DNA of 64,000 nucleotides from Terrilactibacillus laevilacticus (lineage in GTDB: Bacteria > Bacillota > Bacilli > Bacillales > Sporolactobacillaceae): contig NZ_VDCY01000003.1 in the NCBI RefSeq assembly GCF_006517395.1, positions 124,001 through 188,000 on the forward strand, read 5' to 3'. Position numbers and translations under genes: made by a program. Below the pieces are notes generated by a model, which was not told the origin of the DNA, did no database searches, and saw only the letters and a program-made list of their open reading frames with translations. Numbering within the stretch: the stretch's first letter is position 1; the number at the start of each line of letters is the position of its first letter. Positions 56,521 through 64,000 of the stretch are shown in pieces.

Positions 56521-57549
56521 TTAATTTTTTGCACTCGATTCTTCTTCTATTTTACGTATAAACTGACTTGGTTCCTTCATTAATGGTGAAGAAACTTGAA
56601 ACAATCGAGAAATTTCTGTTATATTTTTGTCCAAGCCACTCATCTCTGCCGCATAAAAACAACACGCACTGGCCCATAGTTCAACATGTTCTGGTTTAAG
56701 CGGCAAAGGATAAGCAGCAATAACAAAATGTCCCCATACTTGCTCTGCCAAATCGCACAATGTTGGATTATCTGAACCTAGAATTCGTATAAGACATTGT
56801 TTAACATCTTCTGCAAAGGCTCCATAGAAAAGTTCTTCTGAATTTAGATTAACTTCGCATGTTTGGCCAAATTTATAAACCTTAATTAGTGAGTTAAATT
56901 GTTTTTCCTGCATCACGTTCAGCAGTAAACTTTTGATGAAAGGATCACCATTTTTTGATAGTAAATAATGTTCGACATCTGGTAAGTCTTCTTTAACCAT
57001 ATCTCGTTGTAAATCCTGTATGGCTACCCATTGTTGTTCTGGCGGTTGTTCTTTCAACTCAGATAAATACTTCGACATATCTAAGTTTTGAATTGGCCCA
57101 TCGTCTAGGTGGCTATCTTTTTCTCTTAATCTTAACCGGCAAAATGCAGCCAAATGATCTATGGTTTGCTGCATGTCTTTTGGAAGTTCCCCATCATTTA
57201 AAGCTTGATCCATCACCTCGAGCGCTTTTTTATATTTTCTTTTTTGAATTAGAACCGTTAAATAAAGGCGGAGAACATCAGGTTGATGACCTTCCTTTTC
57301 TTCTAGCATGCGTTCTGTTAAATGCTCTGCTCGATCGTAATCTCCGAGCTCAACGTAACATATTGCTAACCCATATTTTGCTTGAGGGTGACTTGATTCA
57401 AGGTAGTTTAATTGTTCGAAACACTCACGAGCATTTTCGAAACGCTTTTCCTTTAAAGCTACCACCCCTTTTTCAAGAAGGCGGTCTTCTAAAAAGGGAA
57501 AAAGATAAACATTATCTTTTTGACAGATCAGCTTTCGACTTTTCTTCAT
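56521..57549 (-). CDS. ysoA: YsoA-like TPR protein
   Basis: 342 residues. Helical repeats of TPR type are clear in the first half (EKGVVALKEKRFENARECFE, AICYVELGDYDRAEHLTERM, KRKYKKALEVMDQAL). The second half is helical without a motif I know. In B. subtilis ysoA stands upstream of tig, as here. No function is established; TPR proteins mediate protein contacts. Confidence 0.87.
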   Translation of the reverse strand: MKKSRKLICQKDNVYLFPFLEDRLLEKGVVALKEKRFENARECFEQLNYLESSHPQAKYGLAICYVELGDYDRAEHLTERMLEEKEGHQPDVLRLYLTVLIQKRKYKKALEVMDQALNDGELPKDMQQTIDHLAAFCRLRLREKDSHLDDGPIQNLDMSKYLSELKEQPPEQQWVAIQDLQRDMVKEDLPDVEHYLLSKNGDPFIKSLLLNVMQEKQFNSLIKVYKFGQTCEVNLNSEELFYGAFAEDVKQCLIRILGSDNPTLCDLAEQVWGHFVIAAYPLPLKPEHVELWASACCFYAAEMSGLDKNITEISRLFQVSSPLMKEPSQFIRKIEEESSAKN

Positions 57550-57583
57550 ATAACGCCCACCCTATTATGTATACTTAAATTAA

Positions 57584-57612
57584 ATATTATCAATTGAGGT
57601 CACTATAATCAA
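57584..57612 (-). promoter_or_regulatory. Promoter of ysoA
   Basis: TTGATT (57612-57607), 17-nt spacer, TAATAT (57589-57584), 34 nt before the ATG. Confidence 0.72.
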
Positions 57613-57641
57613 ATATGAAACCATGAATAAATGATCCTTTT

Positions 57642-57861
57642 AGAGGTTGCTTGAAAAAGTCACCAAATGATAAGCTGCGAATCTCTGCGCCCGCTCGTTT
57701 TTCCGGTCCTCATGTATCGAATACAAGAGGATCGCTGGCTAAAACCGCTCACGTCCTGTGGCGGGCGCCTGAAGCTACCACATCCTGCGGAATGCCGGTC
57801 CTCAAAACAGCGCCGCTATTCTCCTTCTTGCTTTTAATTTGTCACCTTTTTGAACACGCAC
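57642..57861 (+). mobile_element. MITE-like element, family 1, copy B
   Basis: 220 bp with the same ends as copy A; left end AGAGGTTGCTTGAAAAAGTC. TTTT flanks both sides (possible target duplication, though such runs are common in this AT-rich DNA). Its middle differs from copy A and contains CACGTCCTGTGGCG. Confidence 0.85.
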
Positions 57862-57950
57862 TTTTATGTACATTTCTGTTAAAATTATTACAAATAAAAT
57901 AATTATTTTCATATACCCCTTTTTTTCTTATTAAAACATTAAGACAAACA

Positions 57951-58026
57951 TCTTAAACTCATGAATGAAAACGCTAAGAATATAATTTTTATAGGATATG
58001 CGAGTGGGTTTAAGATAAGAATAGAG
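57951..58026 (+). repeat. Leader-like repeat R, copy 1
   Basis: A roughly 75-nt block containing AACTCATGAATGAAAACGCT and TTTATAGGATATGCGAG, repeated at 60000-60070 directly before the transporter gene. Here no gene follows on the plus strand. Both copies lie shortly after a family-1 element. Confidence 0.75.
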
Positions 58027-58061
58027 GTAACTAGCTGGTGCCGGGACTAACTAAAGAAAAC

Positions 58062-58134
58062 TTGCCGATTACGGAGCCTATAAGGCGCTGACATAGGCCT
58101 AGCTGCAACTATAAATTTTTAAACTTTCTTAAAG
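58062..58134 (+). repeat. Family-2 interspersed repeat, short copy
   Basis: 73 bp, TAAAGAAAACTTGCCGATTA ... AACTTTCTTAAAG. It lacks the middle insertion of the copy at 22774-22931. Confidence 0.8.
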
Positions 58135-58138
58135 CATG

Positions 58139-58174
58139 AAAAAACACCGACCATCCATTCATTTGATGATCGGT
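58139..58174 (-). terminator. Terminator-like hairpin
   Basis: ACCGATCATC and GATGGTCGGT pair on the minus strand, followed by a GTTTTTTC tail. The nearest gene that could use it is the MDR oxidoreductase, 400 nt upstream, so its partner may be lost. Confidence 0.6.
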
Positions 58175-58242
58175 ACATTTTTTGATCAATTAGTTTTTAT
58201 GATTTATTGTGCTAATTGGATCATTTTTTGATAATCAGCTAA

Positions 58243-58375
58243 CCATTAGTGGGGATGACGCAGGCTAAAAACGCGACGTCCTGTCGCAACGCCTGCACTA
58301 GCACATCCTGTGCGTCGAAAAACCCCCACTGATGGAAGCTTTACTTTATCCCACGGGCAGTAAAGTGCCCCACCT
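58243..58375. repeat. GC-rich foldback region with inverted ends
   Basis: CCATTAGTGGGG (58243-58254) and CCCCACTGATGG (58324-58335) are inverted repeats with one mismatch. Between them lies GC-rich, self-complementary sequence (ACGTCCTGTCGC, ACATCCTGTGCG) that resembles the core of family-1 copy B. The blocks that follow up to 58375 (ACGGGCAGTA, CCCCACC) recur at 26192-26230. Confidence 0.65.
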
Positions 58376-58573
58376 CGAGACTTTGAGTATTCAGAGAATC
58401 ATACATTTATTGGATTCCTCCGTCAAATCAGCCCTGTTTTTTTCAATCGTTTACGTCAAACGATATTCGCTTCTTCGTCAATTAACTATTCTTGAACCAG
58501 TTTACAACGAAATTGCACAAAACACTGACGGTAGAATGCTTTGACAACGGAGTTTTGTCCCAGCCTTCTGCTT
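58376..58573. other. Repeat-derived spacer before the MDR gene
   Basis: An open frame of 70 codons crosses it, but it lacks a ribosome site and starts in repeat DNA. On the minus strand GGCTGGGACAAAAC near the MDR stop is a motif I have seen in dispersed Firmicute repeats. No gene is called. Confidence 0.4.
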
Positions 58574-59560
58574 TTATTCTGCCTGCATTCTAACGATAAT
58601 CTTTCCACGTACATGACGGGTTTTTACTTTCTTTAAACCGTTAGGCAATTCTTCTCGCGGTAGCACTTCACTTATCATAGGATCCAGTGTACCGTTTTTA
58701 ATCCGGTCCATTAATTCCTTAGCCATAAAAGACAGGTTTACTCTTGCGCGAATAGAGCCGCTGCTGTGCGCTGCACCCAGTGCTACCTCATGTATAGACG
58801 GAGAAAGGGAAAAAGGCTTCACGTTAGACAAATCAGGAGACCCGGCGACATATGCCAAATGACCGGAAAAGGATAACCGTTTTAGGTCTTCTGTTGCTTC
58901 ACGTGATCCGACAGTATTAACTATCAGATCCACTCCTTCTTGGTTCGTTTCTTCTAAAATTCGTCTTGTTACATCTTCTGTTTTGTAGTCAATGGTTATG
59001 TCCACTCCCAGAGACTTAACCCAAGCGTGGTTCTCAAAAGATGCCGTTGTAAACACTTTTAATCCTAGCTCTTTTGCTAATTGAATAGCAAATCCGCCTA
59101 CTCCACCAGCACCGGCATGAATCAATATGGTTTCTTTTTGAGCATGATTCAGTTTTTGATAAACCGCCTGATAAGCAGTCATTCCAGCACAAAGAATTGC
59201 TGCGGCCTGGTCAAAAGAAACACCTTCAGGAATTTTGGCAGCAGTTTCAGCACGAATTACTGCTTTCTCTGCAAACGATCCTCTTTTATTCAAATCAGTA
59301 TGACAGGCCACCTGGTCGCCAACCTTGAAATCAGTTGCATCTGGTCCTACTTCAATCACCTCTCCAGCCAGATCCACTCCTGTGACATGAGGATAATTCC
59401 AGTTTCTGCTTCCGCTTTCAATCATTTTATAATCTACAGGATTTAGAGCTGCGCTAATGACCCTTACTACAAGCTCTCCTCTACCGGCACTGACATCTTC
59501 TGTTTCTTTCCAAACAAGATTGTCTATACTGCCAGGCTCGTTAATTAACCATGCTTTCAC
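58574..59560 (-). CDS. MDR-superfamily quinone oxidoreductase-like protein
   Basis: 328 residues of the zinc-less medium-chain reductase type. HVTGVDLAGEVIEVGPDA, CAGMTAYQAVYQKL and the NADPH fold IHAGAGGVGGFAIQLAKELG are clear; zinc ligands are missing. Relatives reduce quinones or enals with NADPH. A GTG start is used (AGGAG 10 nt upstream). It stands alone between repeats and its codon use looks somewhat GC-richer than its neighbours, so acquisition by transfer is plausible. Confidence 0.88.
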   Translation of the reverse strand: MKAWLINEPGSIDNLVWKETEDVSAGRGELVVRVISAALNPVDYKMIESGSRNWNYPHVTGVDLAGEVIEVGPDATDFKVGDQVACHTDLNKRGSFAEKAVIRAETAAKIPEGVSFDQAAAILCAGMTAYQAVYQKLNHAQKETILIHAGAGGVGGFAIQLAKELGLKVFTTASFENHAWVKSLGVDITIDYKTEDVTRRILEETNQEGVDLIVNTVGSREATEDLKRLSFSGHLAYVAGSPDLSNVKPFSLSPSIHEVALGAAHSSGSIRARVNLSFMAKELMDRIKNGTLDPMISEVLPREELPNGLKKVKTRHVRGKIIVRMQAE

Positions 59561-59700
59561 AATATCTGCAGCTCCTTTTAGAAGTAAAATTAGTTGTAAC
59601 TAGATTATATTTGAATAAAGAAAGCGGCGCAAAATATCCCGATAGAATATTCTCGCTCCAAGTACCGCGGCGATATTTATTCATTTATTATTCATGTAAT

Positions 59701-59975
59701 AGAGGTTGCTTGAAAAAGTCACCAAATGATAAGCTGCGAATCCTCGACGCCCGCTCGTTTTTCCGGTCCTCATGTAGCAGATATAAGAGGATAGCTGGCT
59801 AAAATCGCTCACGCTGGCGCCTGAAGCTACCACAACGCGAGGAAAGCCGGTCCAAAGAAAACAGCGCCGTTCTTAGCCTCCGACGCCCAAGACGGGCTAG
59901 TACTGGCGTTTCTTGCAGGATTCTAGCGTACTTAGCCAGTAACCCTTTTCATTTGTCACCATTTTGAACACGCAC
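59701..59975 (+). mobile_element. MITE-like element, family 1, copy C
   Basis: 275 bp, close to copy A along most of its length, including the segment around GGGCTAGTACTGGCGTTTCT. Flanks are TAAT and TAAA (3 of 4 bases alike). Confidence 0.85.
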
Positions 59976-59999
59976 TAAATAAAACGTCAAGTCAATTTA

Positions 60000-60070
60000 T
60001 CTTAAACTCATGAATGAAAACGCTAAGAATATATATTTTTATAGGATATGCGAGGGCATAAGAATAGAGA
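60000..60070 (+). repeat. Leader-like repeat R, copy 2
   Basis: Second copy of the block at 57951-58026, ending about 30 nt before the transporter start. Its position directly before a gene suggests promoter or 5' untranslated sequence, but I recognise no known riboswitch. Confidence 0.7.
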
Positions 60071-60099
60071 CAATTAATTTAAATAAGGTCGGTGTTTTT

Positions 60100-61488
60100 A
60101 TGTTAAAAATGATTTACACTTTAGCGATCTTTTTCTATATCTTATCTTCTTTGTTTCCAGTTGCATTATTTCATAATTTGATGGCTATTTTTGCCTTTCT
60201 TTCCGTTTCCTGCAGTTTATTCTATGTAAGGGGTCCGGCCCTTATCTTTGGTCTTCTTTTCTTAATATTGGGTAGTTTTTTACTTATCTTCCATCACATT
60301 AATCCCGCATTATTTATTCTAGCATTCGGAGACATGCTGCAAGTTCTTATTGTTTTTGCTTTAGTTCCTATTCTTTCTTTACCTATCCAACTTGGCGGTT
60401 ATGCCCGCGATATACAAGACATGATTTCTCAAAAACTGAAGCGACCGACACAGTTATATTCATTAACGTCGATTTTATCTTATGTCTTTAGTTCTTTTAT
60501 GAATCTCGCTGCTCTGCCCATTACATACTATGCGATCGAACCTGCAACGTGCCATTATCCCATCTTGAACAAGTCACGCTTTTTAAATCGGGCCATAACT
60601 CACGGATATGCCATGCCGTTATTATGGGCTCCGGTCACACCGATTGTTGGTGTTGTTTTAGAATTAACGAACGCTTCTTATACAAGCGTACTCCCTTACT
60701 TAATCACATTAAGTTTTATTGGACTTGGATTAGATCTCGTCATTGGATCGTTTACATCACGCATCCATCAATCAATAAAGTCACAGAGTAAACAATCCCA
60801 AAACGAAACTGCGGCAGCCATCGAAAGGAGTGAACAAACATCAAAACGATCCTATCGGTTTTTGCATGTCATTGTGGCTATCTTTATGCTGAATATATGT
60901 ATCGCTCTATTTGAAAAATGGACTCCTTTAAGCTTTTTATTTTTGGTGAGCCTATTGATTATTCCATTAGCCCTTTGTTGGTGTTTTATACTTGGTCAAA
61001 CGAGGCCCTTTTTCACGGGTTTAAAAGATCACTTTAATCACCATTTATTCAAAATGAAAAATCAATTTTTTATTTTTCTCTCCGCTGGCTTCTTTATCAC
61101 AACCCTGCACATGACTCATACCGATCAAGTGATCAGTCATTGGATAAGCGAGATCGTTAATTTTACCGGTGTTACTTACTTTCTTTTGATCCTTCCACTC
61201 ATTCCTTTAGTTCTTGCCTTTGTTGGATTACATCCAGCCATTAGTCTTGTCCTTATTGCCGAAGCTATCCACACAAATTTGGCACATGTCTCACCTATTA
61301 TTATGACTTTAACGATGTTAGGTGGAGCTATTCCCGCTTTTCTTATGGGACCATACAACGGCACACTCGGATTAATGTCTACGATTATGAATGAAAAACC
61401 AACAACGTTGTCAAACTGGAATTTTATTTATACGATGGTCTATCTCTTTGTTCTTATTGCAGGCATCCAGATTTTACTAATTTTCTAA
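60100..61488 (+). CDS. Polytopic membrane protein, transporter-like
   Basis: 462 residues with about 12 hydrophobic segments. MPLLWAPVTPIVGVVLELTN in the first half and FVGLHPAISLVLIAEAI plus GGAIPAFLMGPYNGTLGLMS in the second look like the re-entrant loops of ion-transporter-type carriers, so a two-repeat carrier is likely. I cannot name the family or substrate. I start at MLKMIYTLA (60100) with AAGG/GGTG upstream; the longer reading extends into repeat R and is unlikely. Confidence 0.72.
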   Translation: MLKMIYTLAIFFYILSSLFPVALFHNLMAIFAFLSVSCSLFYVRGPALIFGLLFLILGSFLLIFHHINPALFILAFGDMLQVLIVFALVPILSLPIQLGGYARDIQDMISQKLKRPTQLYSLTSILSYVFSSFMNLAALPITYYAIEPATCHYPILNKSRFLNRAITHGYAMPLLWAPVTPIVGVVLELTNASYTSVLPYLITLSFIGLGLDLVIGSFTSRIHQSIKSQSKQSQNETAAAIERSEQTSKRSYRFLHVIVAIFMLNICIALFEKWTPLSFLFLVSLLIIPLALCWCFILGQTRPFFTGLKDHFNHHLFKMKNQFFIFLSAGFFITTLHMTHTDQVISHWISEIVNFTGVTYFLLILPLIPLVLAFVGLHPAISLVLIAEAIHTNLAHVSPIIMTLTMLGGAIPAFLMGPYNGTLGLMSTIMNEKPTTLSNWNFIYTMVYLFVLIAGIQILLIF

Positions 61489-61507
61489 AATATTATCCGA
61501 GACTTTG

Positions 61508-62158
61508 TCAAGGGTTATTTTCTCGTATGGTTGGCTTAGAATTGGTGACTTGCTCAGGGGGATTAAGACATTTTGATATATAAATAAAACCGTACATGGA
61601 TATCCCAGTGATCGTCCAACTTAATATTTGCCTTAAAATTAATCCTTTATCAAAAGACTGAATACCATACTTTTGTATTAACCAAATTTTTATGGTAGCT
61701 AAAAGAATGTCTCTTAACGCAAACCCATAAGTCATGAGTTTGAAAATAAACAAGATTTTCTTTTGATAAAACACCTTTTTCATATGTTCTCGAGTGTGTC
61801 CCTGCATCTCCACAAAATCCAGTGAGAACAACAAGAAAATAGGTTTATTAATAAGAATCGTTACGATAAATATAAGCGCGACAATATAAGAATAAAAGAC
61901 CTCGTTCCAGAGCATTTGTATCGCCGATCCTGCTAAAACATCAATTAAAATTCCTACAGATAAATTGCTAATCAAAGCGACGCCGAATAAATTTATTTTT
62001 TTCAATAAGATAAAACGAATAAAACTATATACGATTCCAGGTACAGAGGAGATCAGCATTGCATAATAATCATCCATATAATTTTTAAAAACATTCCATA
62101 TGACAAGTGGAAAAATTAAATAAAGAATCAAATCACATATGATAATGTTTTTATTCAT
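61508..62158 (-). CDS. VC0807-like membrane protein
   Basis: 216 residues with about six membrane helices, starting MNKNIIICDLILYLIFPLVI. The NYMDDYYAMLISSVPGIVYS segment and the overall layout recall the VC0807 family, membrane proteins of unknown function related in topology to septation protein A. It is convergent with the transporter gene (19 nt between the stops). Confidence 0.65.
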   Translation of the reverse strand: MNKNIIICDLILYLIFPLVIWNVFKNYMDDYYAMLISSVPGIVYSFIRFILLKKINLFGVALISNLSVGILIDVLAGSAIQMLWNEVFYSYIVALIFIVTILINKPIFLLFSLDFVEMQGHTREHMKKVFYQKKILFIFKLMTYGFALRDILLATIKIWLIQKYGIQSFDKGLILRQILSWTITGISMYGFIYISKCLNPPEQVTNSKPTIRENNP

Positions 62159-62323
62159 TATGTATCACTCCACTCCAAATTTTCGATCACTCATCACGGT
62201 AAGTTCACCAACTGGAAATTTATGATAAATAAAGAGTATCATATAAAATGATTTATATTCAATGGCTTTTCTAACTATTTTGAATTTTTTTATCCTAACC
62301 GAAAGCAAACAAAAAAAAGTCTC

Positions 62324-62410
62324 AAAGAAAACTTGCCGATTGCGGGGCCTATACGGTGCAGGCAGAGGCCCAATTGCACTTTATACCTTAAATTTTTTGC
62401 TTTCTTAAAG
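62324..62410 (+). repeat. Family-2 interspersed repeat, third copy
   Basis: 87 bp, AAAGAAAACTTGCCGATTGC ... GCTTTCTTAAAG. It lies 36 bp left of family-1 copy D. The rest of the 62159-62446 gap has no gene. Confidence 0.8.
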
Positions 62411-62446
62411 TGTGCATAAAGAACATTAATTCATTCCCATTCTTTT

Positions 62447-62601
62447 AGAGGTTGTTCAAAAAGTCACCAAATGATAAGCTACGAATCTCGGCGCCCACTT
62501 GTTTTTCCGGTCCTCATGTAGTAAAAACCTACATTCCGGTCCTCAAAACGGCGCCGCCTTGATCTTCTTGCTTCTAATTTGTCACCTTTTTGAACACGCA
62601 C
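62447..62601 (+). mobile_element. MITE-like element, family 1, copy D (short)
   Basis: 155 bp, internally deleted compared with copies A-C but with both ends intact (AGAGGTTGTTCAAAAAGTCA; TTTTTGAACACGCAC). TTTT flanks both sides. Its right end is read by the neighbouring minus-strand gene. Confidence 0.85.
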
Positions 62602-63079
62602 TTTTAAGAAACTTTCTAAAAAAATTCGATTTTTCTTCTTCAAATTCCAGTGGAAAGGCTAAGAAAAAATCGTCTATGCTTTCTATAATATAGGGCAAAG
62701 TTTCGATGTCTAAGTTTATGGATATTTTCAACGAATCATCATTATTTAAATTGTTATAGCCAACACTCAGTATTAATTCCTTATTTTTATGAGCTCGAAA
62801 AACAAACTTTAATTCACATGTATCTGATTCTAATGTAAATAAAATCGAATTAGGCTGATGATTTTTTTCTGACCTATAATATTCTTTCATACTTTTATAA
62901 AAGCCGTATACCGATCGACTAGTAAAATAAAATGAATTTATCTCGGTATTAAATCCATTACGCTTTATTTTTAAAGCCGTTTCGAATTCATATCCTAAAT
63001 CATAACCTTCTGCCTCTGTAAAATCGATGAATTCCAAATTTAAAATCCAATCCTGCTTTGAAATAGTCAATACATCCAT
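62582..63079 (-). CDS. Unknown small protein, C-terminus from a MITE
   Basis: 165 residues, no signal or membrane helix, acidic and rich in Asn, Phe and Ser, MDVLTISKQDWILNLEFIDF. The mixed beta/alpha look and lone position recall immunity-type proteins, but I do not recognise it. The final residues SACSKR and the stop codon are encoded by the right end of element D, so the original C-terminus was replaced when the element inserted. The start is supported by an AGGA-type site about 8 nt upstream. Confidence 0.68.
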   Translation of the reverse strand: MDVLTISKQDWILNLEFIDFTEAEGYDLGYEFETALKIKRNGFNTEINSFYFTSRSVYGFYKSMKEYYRSEKNHQPNSILFTLESDTCELKFVFRAHKNKELILSVGYNNLNNDDSLKISINLDIETLPYIIESIDDFFLAFPLEFEEEKSNFFRKFLKSACSKR

Positions 63080-63346
63080 ATCGTCCTTCTCCTAACGATT
63101 CAATTGTAACTTATGTCATTTTTCATCAATGATATATATTCTGACATATGTTTTCGACCCTTACTCTTATATGTTTTACAAATAATGATGCTGGGTAGTG
63201 ACCTATATGTAACAGTTTAATTTACTTTACCAGTATATCTAGACACTTGTGTTCTGATTACATTTATTGCATTGACTTGGAATATTCCATACTGAAATAC
63301 GGAACTCGGAAGCTTAATATACATACTTAATAAGGAAGGTGATTTG
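63080..63346. other. Spacer before the hydrolase gene
   Basis: AT-rich, with no gene or clear repeat seen. It should hold promoters for the two divergent genes. Confidence 0.4.
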
Positions 63347-64000
63347 ATGCCGTTCATTAAAACAAACGACGGTACGAAAATTTATTATGAAGAGCAAGGA
63401 AGCGGTCAGCCCCTAGTTATGATTCATGGTTGGTGCTTCTCCGGACGATTTTTTCACAGAAATATACAGGCTCTGGCTGAACATGCACGTGTGATTACCA
63501 TTGATCTTCGTGGTCATGGAAACTCTGATAAACCATCACACGGATATCGAGTTCCGCGATTAGCAAGAGATCTGTACGACGTTCTTGTTCATCTAAATTT
63601 ACAAAACGTGACGGTTCTTGGTTGGTCGCTAGGATGCCCTGTCATATGGAGTTATCTCGAAATATTTGGAAGAGAAAGACTTCATCAAGCCATTTTCGTT
63701 GAGCAATCGCCTAGACAATATTATGCACTCGATTGGAAGTATGCACATGCTACATGCTATGACGACGCAACACTCGCTTATACTCAAGCTCAAGTTGAAC
63801 TTGACACTTCTAATTTTGATAAAAATCAGATTAAGACCATCATGGCGACCATGCCAACCATCATGGAGCGAGAATTATTCCTATCCGAAATGGCAAAAGC
63901 GCCTGCTTTTGCTAGGAACGCTATAATGGCCGACCATACCCGTTATGACTGGCGTGATCTATTGCCAAGAATTGACCTACCAAGTTTGGTGCTTGTCGCT
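63347..64000 (+). CDS. Alpha/beta hydrolase (5' part only)
   Basis: An open frame starts at ATG 63347 (AAGGAAGGTG 6 nt upstream) and runs off the window after 218 codons. MPFIKTNDGTKIYYEEQGSG, the oxyanion region MIHGWCFSG, DLRGHGNSDKP and the nucleophile elbow GWSLG (Ser94) are those of the alpha/beta hydrolase fold, near the haloperoxidase/esterase group. The catalytic His lies beyond the edge. The substrate cannot be told. Confidence 0.92.
   Translation, partial: MPFIKTNDGTKIYYEEQGSGQPLVMIHGWCFSGRFFHRNIQALAEHARVITIDLRGHGNSDKPSHGYRVPRLARDLYDVLVHLNLQNVTVLGWSLGCPVIWSYLEIFGRERLHQAIFVEQSPRQYYALDWKYAHATCYDDATLAYTQAQVELDTSNFDKNQIKTIMATMPTIMERELFLSEMAKAPAFARNAIMADHTRYDWRDLLPRIDLPSLVLVA

Noticed and set aside
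58062-58134. Small RNA gene
   Set aside because: The hairpin-rich sequence is explained by its membership of a dispersed repeat family; no promoter was found.
58332-58544. Open frame of 70 codons before the MDR gene
   Set aside because: It begins in repeat DNA, lacks a ribosome site and matches nothing I know.
60010-60099. N-terminal extension of the transporter-like protein
   Set aside because: It would translate repeat R, which at its other copy is not followed by a gene; the internal Met at 60100 precedes the first membrane helix.

Overview
The window is a chromosomal segment of a low-GC, endospore-forming Firmicute of the order Bacillales. The gene order closely follows the Bacillus subtilis pheB-obg-spo0B ... 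valS-ysxE-spoVID-hem-engB-lonA-lonB-clpX-tig-ysoA region, and spore genes (spo0B, spoIVFA/FB, spoIIB, spoVID, ysxE, lonB) are present. Family or genus cannot be fixed from the sequence alone; a non-Bacillus lineage is suggested by an rng gene, a type IV pilus locus at the comC position, and the absence of maf and hemX.

Layout. (1) 1-11.3 kb, minus strand: partial pheB, obg, spo0B, the L27/Prp/L21 ribosomal unit with an L21-type leader, an RNase E/G, spoIVFB/FA, minD/minC, mreD/C/B and radC. (2) 11.5-24.6 kb: spoIIB, then a complete Gram-positive type IV pilus locus: pilB-pilT-pilC-pilA-prepilin peptidase-pilM-pilN-pilO on the minus strand, three divergent minor pilins including a large beta-helical PilX-like one, and a membrane GGDEF diguanylate cyclase. 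PilB carries an MshEN-like c-di-GMP-binding domain, so pilus motor and second messenger may be linked. (3) 24.8-33 kb: folC, valS with a valine T-box leader, a two-helix small membrane protein, two kinase-like spore-coat proteins and spoVID. (4) 33.3-42.2 kb: an accessory block between spoVID and hemL, which are neighbours in B. subtilis. It holds a polyol permease, a relic short-chain dehydrogenase, a zinc alcohol dehydrogenase, GlpX, DhaL, DhaK, an RpiB-like isomerase and a divergent DeoR regulator, with a CcpA (cre) site on the operon promoter. The set fits catabolism of a four-carbon polyol (erythritol/threitol) to erythrose-4-phosphate. An ArsR-MFS pair follows. (5) 42.2-57.6 kb: hemL-B-D-C-A, engB, lonA, lonB, clpX, tig and ysoA, with a 21-bp tandem repeat between lonB and clpX. 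(6) 57.6-64 kb: an accessory zone of mobile repeats separating an MDR oxidoreductase, a polytopic transporter-like protein, a VC0807-like membrane protein, an unknown protein and a partial alpha/beta hydrolase.

The less explained part of the window is its non-coding DNA. Four repeat families are interspersed: a 155-277 bp element with inverted ends and apparent 4-bp target duplications (4 copies), a 73-158 bp element (3 copies), a 50-bp palindromic block resembling IS200/IS605 right ends (3 copies), and a roughly 75-nt leader-like block (2 copies). Two genes, folC and the unknown protein at 62.6-63.1 kb, take their stop codons and last residues from such repeats. No rRNA, tRNA, CRISPR array or intact transposase gene was seen.
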